This document shows, in pieces, positions 1-8,617 of a stretch of 64,000 nucleotides of DNA (position 1 is the first letter of the stretch; each line of letters opens with the position of its first letter). Origin of the DNA: Paenibacillus sp. MBLB1832 (GTDB lineage: Bacteria > Bacillota > Bacilli > Paenibacillales > NBRC-103111); contig NZ_CP130319.1 of assembly GCF_032271945.1 (NCBI RefSeq), forward strand, positions 2,809,001 to 2,873,000. Direction: 5' to 3'. The notes under the pieces were generated by a model, which worked only from the letters and a program-made list of their open reading frames with translations, had not been told where the DNA came from and ran no database searches. The position numbers were made by a program, and so were the translations under genes.

Positions 1-1134
1 TATTCCAATGCGGAGGCGCGAAGGTTGATGGTGAAGGATGCGGCGGATTATGCTCAGCAGAATCCACAAATTGCCATGCTGCATGTATGGCTGGCGGATG
101 CGCCGAATAATCACTGCGAGTGCGAGGCTTGCAGTCGTGCTCGTCCAGCGGATTTTTACGTGAGGCTGCTCAATGAGTTGGATGAAGAACTAATCGCTAG
201 GCAGCTGGAAACACGAATTGTATTCCTGTTGTATTTGGATTTGTTATGGACGCCCGAGACGGAAAAGCTGCGTAATCCCGGAAGGTTTCTACTGTTATTT
301 GCTCCGGTTAGTCGTACATATAGCCGTACTTACGACCCGGATACGACCGGCATTCAGCTCCCGCCCTATGAACGCAATCGGCTTAAGTTCCCGCAAGGTA
401 TTCGCGAGAATGTCGCTTTCCTGAAAGAATGGCAGAAGCATTTTGACGGTGACAGCTTCGCTTATGAATACCATTTCATGTGGGATCACTATTTTGATCC
501 CGGTTATGAACATATTGCCGATATAATCAGCGCTGACGTGAAGCAACTCCGGCACCTTGGTTTAAATGGCATGGTCAGCGATCAGACGCAGCGCTCGTTT
601 TTCCCAAGTGGGCTTGGGATGTACGTCTTGGGCAAGACACTCTGGAACGAAAACGCCGATTTCGACGCACTTTCAAAAGCCTACTATGAAGCTGCATTTG
701 GGGCCGATGCTGAGGCTTGCCAATGGTATCTTAGGAAATTGTCCACTTTGTTCGATCCACCTTATATGCGTGGTGAGAAACCGAGATACAGTCGTGAAGC
801 TGTCAGTCGACTTGCACAAGTGCGAGGTGTTGTGCATGAATTTCAGCCATGCATAGAGAAAAACCTAAAGCGAAACACGGACCCGTGCAGGCGAAAATCT
901 TGGGCATACTTGGGAGAGCATGCGGAGCTTGTGGTTTTGCTTGCGGATGCATTTCAAGCGCGTGCGGACGGACGTATAGCGGAAGCCCGGCAACACTGGG
1001 AGCGCACTGTTGATTGGGCACGGCAGGCAGAAGACCGGATTCAGCCGGTTTTTGATGTCTTTCTTTTTATCCAAACACTGCAGAAAGAATTCGAAGAAGG
1101 GATACGGACAAATTTTGGAGGCGAAGTATCATAA
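1..1134 (+). CDS. DUF4838-family protein, 3' part
   Basis: The frame is open from the first base, so the gene starts upstream of the window. The visible 377 residues look like the C-terminal half of DUF4838 proteins, which are large proteins related to family 20 glycoside hydrolases in Paenibacillus and Bacteroidetes. Visible marks are a paired-cysteine segment (CECEAC) near residue 40 and aromatic-rich stretches such as YEYHFMWDHYFDPGYEH. The last third is helical and Arg/Glu rich, as in the tail of that family. No catalytic assignment can be made from the sequence. It lies outside the cassette array and has no repeat site after it. The substrate is unknown; a role in carbohydrate use is inferred from the family. 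Confidence 0.6.
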   Translation, partial: YSNAEARRLMVKDAADYAQQNPQIAMLHVWLADAPNNHCECEACSRARPADFYVRLLNELDEELIARQLETRIVFLLYLDLLWTPETEKLRNPGRFLLLFAPVSRTYSRTYDPDTTGIQLPPYERNRLKFPQGIRENVAFLKEWQKHFDGDSFAYEYHFMWDHYFDPGYEHIADIISADVKQLRHLGLNGMVSDQTQRSFFPSGLGMYVLGKTLWNENADFDALSKAYYEAAFGADAEACQWYLRKLSTLFDPPYMRGEKPRYSREAVSRLAQVRGVVHEFQPCIEKNLKRNTDPCRRKSWAYLGEHAELVVLLADAFQARADGRIAEARQHWERTVDWARQAEDRIQPVFDVFLFIQTLQKEFEEGIRTNFGGEVS

Positions 1135-1208
1135 AATAGTTTCAATGCCTAAACGTGAGAGTCGAGGAAAATCGCTCCCCGAAGCAGCACCATTAATGTG
1201 GAAGATAG

Positions 1209-1677
1209 ATGAGCAATTGTGTAGGTCCTGTTCCTATGGGCTTGGCGGTTCCGCCTACCGTCGATGTCTACGATTCGTCGAACAAACTTGGCGTTGGCGA
1301 TTTCCGAATGGACACGCAGGACGGTTTTACAAAAATACGCCGCTGGATCAGCCGCCTAAAACAAACGGGCAATTACCGATACGATGCCACGTTGAACTTC
1401 TATGATGCAGCAGGTAAGGCGCTTGGTACTGCGGAATTGAAGCAGACGGGGAGCGGCAGTGCAGAAAGTTTCACTTCGACCTTCGACGATATTCGAAACT
1501 GCAGGCAAGGGTGATTTTACCGACTTCAAATCCGTATCGGTAACGGTAAATATGGTTCGAGCAGACAATCGATCCATTGAAATAAGTTCATTTGGCGCGC
1601 ATAACAATGACACAAAAGCTCTCATAAAGGCAGCCGATACACTATCGGTTGCCTTGTCTGTTCAAGTGGGATCATGA
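1209..1677 (+). pseudogene. Decayed ORF with a probable frameshift
   Basis: Two overlapping frames together read like one beta-rich extracellular domain. The first (1209-1514) contains DTQDGFTKIRRWISRLKQTG and ends in STFDDIRNC. The second (from about 1459) continues with a plausible FETAGKGDFTDFKSVSV segment. A single-base indel near 1490-1500 would join them. I do not recognise the family. It follows the DUF4838 gene by about 75 bp and may have been a small partner gene or its displaced tail. This is a weak call. Confidence 0.3.
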
Positions 1678-1771
1678 AAAGTTTTCATGGGATCAAGTAA
1701 GAAGATAAAGCCGAGGCAAAAGTCACCTGAATGAAGTCTTCTTGACTTGAAGGGTGTCGCTTAGTAATCAA

Positions 1772-1810
1772 GAAAAAATCCACGCCGTTTTTAAGCAGTG
1801 GATTTTTTTG
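1772..1810 (+). terminator. Rho-independent terminator
   Basis: AAAAATCCAC pairs with GTGGATTTTT across a 14-nt loop and runs into a T-tract. It ends the transcript from the left-hand genes. Confidence 0.7.
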
Positions 1811-1821
1811 TTGTCGCTTGT

Positions 1822-1970
1822 CCAATGACACAAATGTGCCTACATAATTTCAAATCCAAATGCCTGAGGAATCAGGCTTTTTTATTTTTATGTAGGAAGA
1901 TTTGTGTCATCTAAAAATGCACAAATGTCCCAACATTGTAGTCTGACGACACAAATTCACCTACATTATA
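1822..1970. repeat. Cluster of forward and inverted copies of a 25-bp motif
   Basis: The motif GACACAAATGTGCCTACATA occurs forward at about 1826-1845, inverted at about 1889-1911 (TATGTAGG..TTTGTGTC), as a partial copy near 1926-1937 and forward again at about 1946-1966. A GCCTGA/TCAGGC stem with a T-run sits between the first two copies. The same order of copies, with a different motif, is seen at 17719-17864. It looks like the end or remnant of a mobile element, but no recombinase gene is next to it. Confidence 0.5.
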
Positions 1971-2040
1971 AAGATCGATTTTTGGATCGGGTCGAATCAC
2001 TAAAGAGATTCTCCACTTGCCAACAAAATAACCCTAAGCG

Positions 2041-2070
2041 CTCAACTAACGGGCAGTTTAGTTGAATAAC
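2041..2070 (+). repeat. Lone right half-site at the start of the array
   Basis: CAACTAAC-GGGCAG-TTTAGTTG is a near-perfect 8-6-8 palindrome matching the right half-site of all later cassette sites. No left half-site or hairpin is seen before it. It is the first such site in the window and precedes the T-box/thrS unit, so it could be a primary (attI-like) site or the end of a deleted cassette. Confidence 0.6.
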
Positions 2071-2104
2071 ATATAATTCCTATTTTTCGTTAGGAGAGAC
2101 AAAA

Positions 2105-2492
2105 TAAATAAATACTGAATTTTTGAACTGTATGATCGGGAAGCAGATTACCAATCCTTGACAGAGTGAGAATATGTATGTAATATAATCCTATTGGCGC
2201 TGACCAAAGACATGATTTCCTTCACGAACTGCCCAGAGAGAGAAGCATTCGCTGCGAGCTTCTTCAGTAAACGGATTGAAATTACCCCTTTGTAGCCGTG
2301 GCGTTGAACGCGTCGGTCCTTCTTGGATGACGTAAGTATGCGGCACCGTCTGATCCCCGTTACCGGATACTTATGAGGACTTGTAGCAGCTTTCTTTGGT
2401 CGAAACCGGGAATAGCTTGCCGCAGGTTGAATTAGGGTGGAACCACGAGTTGAACGCACTCGTCCCTTTCTGGGATAGAGGCGTTTTTTTGC
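2105..2492 (+). promoter_or_regulatory. T-box leader of thrS
   Basis: The untranslated leader before thrS holds the conserved T-box sequence AGGGTGGAACCACG at 2434-2447, followed by a stem that runs into TTTTTTT at about 2485-2491 (the terminator competing with the antiterminator). Upstream, the AGAGAGAGAAGC...GCTGCGAGC segment near 2230-2262 resembles conserved stem I elements. An ACC triplet, a threonine codon, lies in the following GAAATTACCCC stretch near 2281 as the likely specifier. Known T-boxes of this kind raise expression when tRNA-Thr is uncharged. The exact fold is inferred. Confidence 0.85.
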
Positions 2493-2533
2493 GTTCAATA
2501 CGTTCTAATAACGAAGAAATGGAGGCTACAATC

Positions 2534-4447
2534 ATGGAGATCAAAGTAACATTGCCAGATGAAACAGTTAGGAGGTATCAACAAGGAACCACCGTGGAGC
2601 AAGTGGCGGGCTCTTTGGGGACGGGACTTAGAAAGAGTGCGATAGCTGGGACAATCAATGGCAAGCTCGTTGATCTGGATCAACCGATCGACCATGATTG
2701 CCGCCTGGAAGTGATAACACTCGCTGACGAGGATGGTTTAATGATCTATCGGCACAGTACAGCTCATGTAATGGCGCAAGCGATTACGCGAATCTATGGA
2801 CAGCAAGTCGTGAATCTGGGGATTGGGCCGGTTATCGAAGATGGGTTCTACTACGATATTGATATAGAAAAGCCGTTGTCGACCGAGGATTTGAAGGCAA
2901 TCGAGAAGGCAATGCAGCAGATTATCCAAGAAAACCTCCCCATTGTCCGGCGCGCGGTAAGCCGTGCGGAAGCGATACGTACGTTCGAGGAACTGGATGA
3001 GCCGTTGAAATTGGAGTTAATCGGGGCATTGCCAGATGATGCCGTCATTACAATCTATGATCAAGGTGAATTCATGGATTTATGCCGGGGGCCGCATTTG
3101 CCTTCAACAGGTAGAATTAAAGCTTTCAAGCTGCTCAGTGTGGCCGGGGCATACTGGCGCGGAGATGCGAATAACAAGGTGCTGCAGCGTATATATGGAA
3201 CAGCCTTTCCGAGTAAAACCCAACTCGACGACCATCTGTTTATGCTGGAGGAAGCGAAAAAGCGCGACCACCGCAAGCTGGGGAAAGAACTGGAGTTGTT
3301 TATGTTCTCGGAGGAAGCGCCGGGAATGCCATTCTACTTGCCGAAAGGGATGACGATTCGCACAGCACTAGAGGACTTTGCACGGGATATTCAGCGGAAA
3401 CTCGGGTACGATGAGGTACGGACACCACTTATGATGAATAACCGGATATGGGAGCAATCCGGACACTGGGATCATTACAAGGAAAATATGTATTTCACTA
3501 ATGTAGACGAAACGAAATTCGCGCTTAAACCGATGAACTGTCCAGGCCATATGTTGATTTATAAAAATGATCTGCATTCCTATCGTGAGCTGCCTATCCG
3601 GCTTTCGGAATTCGGCCAAGTGCACCGCCATGAGTTTTCAGGTGCGCTGGGCGGAATGATGCGGGTCCGCACCTTCTGCCAGGACGATGCGCATCTATTC
3701 GTCTTGCCGGAGCAAATCGAAGATGAGATCAACAATATTATGGAGTTGATCGACCATGTCTATCGCGTATTTGGTTTCGAGTACAGAATCGAGCTCTCGA
3801 CTAGGCCGGAAGATTCGATGGGGGCGGAAGAGTTATGGGACCAAGCGGAGCAAGCGCTTAAGAATGTGCTGGACAACCGCGGAGCCGCGTATCGAATCAA
3901 TGAGGGTGATGGGGCCTTTTATGGGCCGAAAATTGATTTTCACATTCTCGATGCGCTAAAGCGGAGCTGGCAGTGCGGAACGATCCAGTTGGATTTCCAG
4001 ATGCCTGAGAAGTTCGATCTCACGTATATCGGCGAGGATAATCAGAAGCATCGGCCCGTTGTGATCCACCGTGCTGTCTATGGCTCGATCGACCGCTTCA
4101 TGGGTATTCTGACCGAGCATTACTCAGGTGCTTTCCCACTCTGGCTTGCGCCTGTGCAGGTGAAGGTGCTGCCCGTTTCGGAGCGGTACAACGACTATGC
4201 TTTCCAAGTGAAGAAAGAGCTGGTTGAGGCTGGAATCCGAGTAGAAATCGACGCGCGGGAAGAGAAGCTCGGATACAAAATTCGTGAAGCGCAGCTTGAG
4301 AAAACGCCGTATATGCTCGTGCTTGGCGAAAGCGAGAAGGAAACCCGGAATGTCTCGGTCCGCAAACGGGGCGAAGGCGACCTTGGCGCTATAACCTTGG
4401 AAGTATTCATAACTCAGCTGATGGAAGAGCTTCGACCGCTTAACTGA
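2534..4447 (+). CDS. thrS: Threonyl-tRNA synthetase
   Basis: Charges tRNA-Thr with threonine in the cytoplasm. The 637-residue product has the full bacterial domain order: N-terminal TGS domain (about 1-62), editing/SAD domain (about 65-220, with HSTAHVMAQA), class II catalytic core with the zinc-site motif MNCPGHM, motif 3 near RPVVIHRAVYGSIDRFMGIL, and a C-terminal anticodon-binding domain. The start at 2534 (MEIKVTLP) is chosen because GGAGG lies 7-8 bases upstream. It sits between a lone right half-site (2041-2070) and the first complete cassette site (4518-4614), so gene plus T-box leader have the layout of a cassette. Many Bacilli carry a second, inducible ThrRS; whether this is the housekeeping copy cannot be told here. 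Confidence 0.95.
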   Translation: MEIKVTLPDETVRRYQQGTTVEQVAGSLGTGLRKSAIAGTINGKLVDLDQPIDHDCRLEVITLADEDGLMIYRHSTAHVMAQAITRIYGQQVVNLGIGPVIEDGFYYDIDIEKPLSTEDLKAIEKAMQQIIQENLPIVRRAVSRAEAIRTFEELDEPLKLELIGALPDDAVITIYDQGEFMDLCRGPHLPSTGRIKAFKLLSVAGAYWRGDANNKVLQRIYGTAFPSKTQLDDHLFMLEEAKKRDHRKLGKELELFMFSEEAPGMPFYLPKGMTIRTALEDFARDIQRKLGYDEVRTPLMMNNRIWEQSGHWDHYKENMYFTNVDETKFALKPMNCPGHMLIYKNDLHSYRELPIRLSEFGQVHRHEFSGALGGMMRVRTFCQDDAHLFVLPEQIEDEINNIMELIDHVYRVFGFEYRIELSTRPEDSMGAEELWDQAEQALKNVLDNRGAAYRINEGDGAFYGPKIDFHILDALKRSWQCGTIQLDFQMPEKFDLTYIGEDNQKHRPVVIHRAVYGSIDRFMGILTEHYSGAFPLWLAPVQVKVLPVSERYNDYAFQVKKELVEAGIRVEIDAREEKLGYKIREAQLEKTPYMLVLGESEKETRNVSVRKRGEGDLGAITLEVFITQLMEELRPLN

Positions 4448-4517
4448 TGTCATGTAAGAAGGACTGCCCAATGATTAGTGGCCTCCTGCTTTTCGAAAGA
4501 AAAAGGGTTGTGGGATT

Positions 4518-4614
4518 AAGCTTACGTAGGAACGTTAGTTGAACATTGACACAGCGGCAGCCGGCTCTGACCGGCTGCCGTTTTCCGTTAAAGTAATGGG
4601 CGGGGTAGTTACAA
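4518..4614 (+). repeat. attC-like site 1 (complete)
   Basis: Left half-site GCTTACGTAGGAACGTTAGT, hairpin CGGCAGCCGG/CCGGCTGCCG, right half-site AGTAATGGGCGGGGTAGTT. First complete site, directly after thrS. Confidence 0.8.
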
Positions 4615-4646
4615 AAAGTGGTATTATTATTGTGAGGTGATTAATA

Positions 4647-5273
4647 TTGAGGTGGTTACAAGGGGGACCTTTTTTAGAACTAAGCTTTATATTTAATGAA
4701 CCAATGAAAATCGAAAAAGTAATCGCTAAACTGATTAATACTAACGTCAAAATAGAAGTGCACAACTCACCAGAACATATTCAGCAATTTTACGAGGGTT
4801 ATCCTTATGACGAGGATGATCCGCACAGTGTGATGATCCATCGAATCGAAATCAACTTAACTGTGCACACAACCCGACAACGGAGAGCTATACTATTTGT
4901 TGAGAAAATAAGTTTGGAGTTATTATCATTTTCAATGTGTTTTTTCGGAGATAAAGATGATGCCCCAGAGTGGAATCAGCCAGGTATAAGAGATGATGAG
5001 CTTGATGAGATTATCTGTTTATTAATCTCACTCTATAGAGAATTAAAGTTTAGTGTGGGTGGTCTAGCAATTGAAGAAGATATGAAAGGTTTGTTTAATG
5101 TTAATAAAGTATGGCCAAATGAAAAATATAACTTTGCAAATCTTACTTTCAAAGATAACCTACATAAGTTTCAAGCTATCTTAGTAAATCAATCTTTAAA
5201 TGAAAAACTGCCTGAAGGACAGTACACTCTAATAGATAATTCTTGTATTCTTTATCGAAACGCATTGAACTAA
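4647..5273 (+). CDS. Hypothetical protein
   Basis: A 208-residue soluble protein starting with TTG behind a GAGGTG ribosome binding site. I do not recognise its family. It is acidic, without signal peptide or membrane segment, and has an aromatic/acidic stretch (YEGYPYDEDDPHSV) near residue 50. Single gene between cassette sites 1 and 2. The stop codon TAA is the TAA of the left half-site that follows (GAACTAACG), a typical cassette-end arrangement. Confidence 0.75.
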   Translation: MRWLQGGPFLELSFIFNEPMKIEKVIAKLINTNVKIEVHNSPEHIQQFYEGYPYDEDDPHSVMIHRIEINLTVHTTRQRRAILFVEKISLELLSFSMCFFGDKDDAPEWNQPGIRDDELDEIICLLISLYRELKFSVGGLAIEEDMKGLFNVNKVWPNEKYNFANLTFKDNLHKFQAILVNQSLNEKLPEGQYTLIDNSCILYRNALN

Positions 5274-5352
5274 CGTAAGAACGATAGTTTGATGACGGAA
5301 TTTGGATTATCCATCTTAAATGATTGAAGCTGCCAATTGGGAGCTTCATTTG
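5266..5352 (+). repeat. attC-like site 2 (left half and hairpin)
   Basis: Left half-site GAACTAACGTAAGAACGATA, then GAAGCTGCC/GGGAGCTTC hairpin with T-run. No right half-site is recognisable. The same arrangement precedes the paralogous cassette at 57468. Confidence 0.65.
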
Positions 5353-5400
5353 TATTTTTTTGGATATGCTATTTATATATAGAGAAAGGGGGAAAATCAA

Positions 5401-5877
5401 TTGAAGAATAACAAACCAGTAAAATTGGAGGATCTAAGTAGTGAGATTGAGCTTCAAATTGATGATACTTTTACTTTTATAAATACTAATACAGGCGAAG
5501 TTATTACATTAATGAGAGAAGAAATGAGAGCTGCAGAAGATGAAGAACCACTTGAAAAATTCCCTGACTGGCAAAGAGAGAATATTGAAAAAGCTATCGG
5601 CATAATTGAGGATGATGATGGAGTTTACGTGGACTTTACATTAAGAAACAACTTCAATGAATATGAAATCATGGAGGAGTTTATTGTAAGTCATCAGGAT
5701 CAAAAAAATAGAGGAGTACTGTATAACGCCATTCAAGGAAGAGGCGCTTTTCGAAGATTTAAAGATAAAATAATAGAACTTGGAGTTGATAAGCAATGGT
5801 ACACATACAAAGAAAGTAAGATAAGGCAATTAGTAATTGAATGGTGTAAGGAGCACAACATAACAATCCAGGATTAA
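5401..5877 (+). CDS. UPF0158 family protein (intact copy)
   Basis: The 158-residue protein matches UPF0158: an N-terminal segment ending in FINTNTGEVITLMREE, a helical acidic middle, and a C-terminal block GRGAFRRFKDKIIELGVDKQWYTYKESKIRQLVIEWC typical of the family. Function is not established for the family. The start is TTG at 5401 behind AGAAAGGGGG. A second, frameshifted copy with the same upstream region lies at 57468-57942, so this cassette has been duplicated within the array. Confidence 0.85.
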   Translation: MKNNKPVKLEDLSSEIELQIDDTFTFINTNTGEVITLMREEMRAAEDEEPLEKFPDWQRENIEKAIGIIEDDDGVYVDFTLRNNFNEYEIMEEFIVSHQDQKNRGVLYNAIQGRGAFRRFKDKIIELGVDKQWYTYKESKIRQLVIEWCKEHNITIQD

Positions 5878-5887
5878 AAAATGGATA

Positions 5888-5948
5888 TTGAGGCTGCCGC
5901 GGTATATGTCGGTAGCTTCATTACGTTAACGGGCAGGATAGCGTGGAA
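5888..5948 (+). repeat. attC-like site 3 (hairpin and right half)
   Basis: GAGGCTGCCGCGG..GTCGGTAGCTTC hairpin followed by GTTAACGGGCAGGATAGCGT. The left half-site is not recognisable. The paralogous cassette at 57957 has the same defect. Confidence 0.7.
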
Positions 5949-6014
5949 ACTATCTTGAATAAATGATTAATAAATATGCGAAGCGTTACCAACCGTATTC
6001 GGAGGTGATATTTG

Positions 6015-6473
6015 ATGGCAATAGGGGATTATCAATTTATTCTTTATCCAATAGGAAATTCGCCTATTTTAACGGAAGATGGAATGGAATTTGTTGGACC
6101 TAATTATTTTAACTTTGTCCAAGCAGTCAAAGAGCTCGAGAAATTACGTTATATGAAAAATGACCCAACCTTGAAAAGTTGGAACTCATTCGATGATGCG
6201 TGTTATTTTGTCTATAACGACGGGAAGTACAAAGTTGAAATTGAACTAAATACAGGTACTATAGCTGAAGAGGCTGAAATGATATCTGTCAGAACTAATA
6301 TTTATAAAGTAGAAGGAAATGTAACTGAAGCATTACATATTTGCAGGATATTATGCGATTCCTTGAACTTATGTTGCTGGGGTATGAAACTTCGCAAAAT
6401 TGTTAATTTGAATGATATTCAAGATGTAAATGCTACAATTAATAACTTCAATAAGCTAAGAAACAAGTATTAA
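6015..6473 (+). CDS. Hypothetical protein
   Basis: A 152-residue soluble protein. The ATG at 6015 is preferred to the TTG at 6012 because of GGAGGTG about 10 bases upstream. Visible features are an N-terminal beta-rich part (GDYQFILYPIGNSPILTEDG) and a Cys-containing helix near residue 112 (HICRILCDSLNLCCWG). Family not recognised. Size and setting resemble small immunity-type proteins, but nothing specific proves this. Confidence 0.7.
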   Translation: MAIGDYQFILYPIGNSPILTEDGMEFVGPNYFNFVQAVKELEKLRYMKNDPTLKSWNSFDDACYFVYNDGKYKVEIELNTGTIAEEAEMISVRTNIYKVEGNVTEALHICRILCDSLNLCCWGMKLRKIVNLNDIQDVNATINNFNKLRNKY

Positions 6474-6485
6474 TTCAAAACATCG

Positions 6486-6545
6486 TTGAGCTAACGCAGG
6501 AACGATATTTAAATTAACCGCCATTTCAAAGGGCGGTTTTCTTTT
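6486..6545 (+). repeat. attC-like site 4 (left half, terminator hairpin)
   Basis: Left half-site GAGCTAACGCAGGAACGATA followed by ACCGCC/GGGCGGTTTT, a terminator-type hairpin. The right half-site is lost. Confidence 0.6.
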
Positions 6546-6713
6546 GGGGTAAAAAACAACATTAAGATTTAACATACCCTTGAATAAAGGAGTTATATTA
6601 CGTTGTTGCTAGCGCCAGTCTGAAACTTCTTATTTCGTAATAAAATGGTAGGAATTCCCCTTGGAAGGCAAATACTAAAACGCCTCAATCCAAATCATAA
6701 AAGGAGCTTGATA

Positions 6714-7727
6714 ATGAAAGAGAAATTCGTATCCATCACGTTAGCACTAATCCTATTATTTTCTAGTATCCATACTGCAATAGCAGCCCCTTCAGATACC
6801 ACACCTGCCGTTTTCATCGATGGTAAGAAGATCACGTTTGAGGTTCCGCAGACCGTAATTAACGGGTCGACACTCGTTCCGATGCGAAAAATTTTTGAAA
6901 GCTTGGGTGCTTTGATAGAATGGGAGGGTAGCACTCGAACTGTCACTGCTAAGAAAGGCGATATTACGATAACTTATGTGATTGGTGATACCATGGCAAA
7001 GAAAAACTCCGCTGATATTGCCTTATCTGTGCCAGGTCAGATTGTTGACGGATCTACTCTTGTACCACTCCGTTTTGTAAGTGAGTCCCTTGGTGCGACA
7101 GTCGGTTGGGAAGGAGCAAGTCGCACGATTACGATCTCTTCGGCAGTGAAGGTAATTACGAAAGTTAAGCGTGTGGTCGATGGTGATACGGTAAAAATCG
7201 ATTGGAACGGAAAGGAAGAATCGATCCGTTTAATTGGAGTCGATACAGCGGAGTCTGTTCATCCTGATGCGACGCGAAATTCGGAGCTTGGTAAGATAGC
7301 TTCCGACTATACGAGAAAAGAACTGACCGATGCCAGTATCTTTATAGAAGTTGATGTCGAGGAACGCGATAAGTACGGTCGTCTCCTTGGGTACGTGTAC
7401 CTTGCAGATGGTACGTTTTACAATGCAAAGTTAGTCGCGGAAGGCTACGCCCAACTGGCGACATTCCCACCAAATGTACGATGGGTTGAATTGTTCCGTC
7501 ACTTGCAGACGGATGCTCGCAGTGAAAATCGCGGATTATGGGCTAAATTACCGGCATCACCGGCACCGACAGTTAATTACGATCCTAATGGTCCGGACCG
7601 CGATTGTGGTGACTTTGCAACGCATGAAGAGGCACAGGCTTTCTTTATCGCGGCGGGTGGACCGGAAAAAGATCCACACCGTTTAGATGCTGATAAGGAC
7701 GGCTTGGCGTGTGAAGCGCCAAAATAA
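6714..7727 (+). CDS. Secreted thermonuclease with CuAO-N and Excalibur domains
   Basis: Predicted extracellular nuclease of 337 residues. Order: signal peptide (1-24, cut near AIAA), a copper-amine-oxidase N-terminal domain (about 30-145; paired STLVPMRKIFESLGA and STLVPLRFVSESLGA motifs, usually a cell-surface adaptor), then a staphylococcal-nuclease domain (about 147-285; VVDGDTVKI, IRLIGVDTAES, ERDKYGRLLGYV with the usual Arg/Asp/Glu residues), and a C-terminal Excalibur calcium-binding motif (DRDCGDF...DADKDGLACE). The start at 6714 follows AAGGAG. It probably degrades DNA/RNA outside the cell. Single-gene cassette. Confidence 0.9.
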   Translation: MKEKFVSITLALILLFSSIHTAIAAPSDTTPAVFIDGKKITFEVPQTVINGSTLVPMRKIFESLGALIEWEGSTRTVTAKKGDITITYVIGDTMAKKNSADIALSVPGQIVDGSTLVPLRFVSESLGATVGWEGASRTITISSAVKVITKVKRVVDGDTVKIDWNGKEESIRLIGVDTAESVHPDATRNSELGKIASDYTRKELTDASIFIEVDVEERDKYGRLLGYVYLADGTFYNAKLVAEGYAQLATFPPNVRWVELFRHLQTDARSENRGLWAKLPASPAPTVNYDPNGPDRDCGDFATHEEAQAFFIAAGGPEKDPHRLDADKDGLACEAPK

Positions 7728-7761
7728 ACTGAGCAGCAAATCATTGAGACTATGATAACAA

Positions 7762-7786
7762 GAGCACCTTCGGGTGCTTTTTCTTT
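7762..7786 (+). terminator. Terminator after nuclease gene
   Basis: AGCACC-TTCG-GGTGCT stem with a UUCG loop and a T-run. Confidence 0.8.
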
Positions 7787-7925
7787 AGGGGTTGATGCTT
7801 GTGCTATCTAAACCGAAACGCTCAGCCATCAGCCAGGATGCAAGTACCTAACCGATCAAGGATACTGCGATAACCACAAGAAAGAATCAAGTCAGTATAT
7901 TTTTGCAATTACTAATTATTTCATA

Positions 7926-8009
7926 ACACTAACGGTTACGATAGTGCAGGAGTTGCCTTGTAGAAGCTCCTCTTTTATTCGTTCAAGTAACGGGAGTTTT
8001 CTTCAATAG
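7926..8009 (+). repeat. attC-like site 5 (complete, diverged)
   Basis: Left half-site CACTAACGGTTACGATAGTG, hairpin GGAGTTGCC..GAAGCTCC, right half-site AAGTAACGGGAGTTTTCTTC. The interval 7787-7925 before it shows no gene. Confidence 0.7.
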
Positions 8010-8074
8010 CAACACTTGCTAAAATATATACACTAACACCTGATTTACCAAATTACCGCGGGGGTAAACGAATC

Positions 8075-8491
8075 ATGAGTTACTATTTATTGGTATTTGA
8101 AAATACGAGAGTTCCAAAAACAAAGAAAGAGTTTATGTCTTGGTATGAAAACTTAACAACTTGGGGTGAAGATGTAGACTATAACGAGATATCACACACA
8201 ACTATGTCACTACAAAATTGGTTTCAAGAAAGTATCAAGTCATTTCCTGCTATGAACGGTTCATTTGCACCATCTGATGAGGAATTTAATGGGAATGAGG
8301 AGCTTGAGGAAAGATTAACTGATTATTGTGTTGCATCGAATGCTATTTACATGGCCTTTGCATGGTCAGTAGCTGAAAAGGCGTACGAACATGTTCGCAT
8401 GTTAGCAACTAAGCATAATGTTGGTTTTTTCAATGTCAGTAGTGATAATGGTGAAATTATTCTTCCAGATGGTTTAAAAATTGAGTGCTGA
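8075..8491 (+). CDS. Conserved hypothetical protein
   Basis: A 138-residue acidic soluble protein. The opening YYLLVFENTRVPKTKKEFMSWYE, the middle SLQNWFQ..FPAMNG and the end VGFFNVSSDNGEIILPDG match my memory of a widespread family of small proteins near polymorphic-toxin immunity genes, but I cannot name it. No membrane segment. ATG start; the ribosome binding site is weak (GCGGGGG upstream). Single-gene cassette. Confidence 0.75.
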   Translation: MSYYLLVFENTRVPKTKKEFMSWYENLTTWGEDVDYNEISHTTMSLQNWFQESIKSFPAMNGSFAPSDEEFNGNEELEERLTDYCVASNAIYMAFAWSVAEKAYEHVRMLATKHNVGFFNVSSDNGEIILPDGLKIEC

Positions 8492-8553
8492 GGGTGTCGT
8501 GCTTTACATCGGCTCCTTTTCGATTGTTGAACGAAAGGGCAGAATAGCGTGAT
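8489..8553 (+). repeat. attC-like site 6 (hairpin and right half, diverged)
   Basis: Weak hairpin after the stop codon, then right half-site GAACGAAAGGGCAGAATAGC. The left half is not recognisable. Confidence 0.55.
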
Positions 8554-8617
8554 AAAGGTTATGATACGATTGAAATAGTAAATTCAATTTTTCAAATCAC
8601 ATTTTGGGGGAAATGTT

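Noticed and set aside
2396-2533. Upstream extension of thrS to 2396
   Set aside because: The extension covers the T-box antiterminator and terminator; the ribosome binding site supports 2534.
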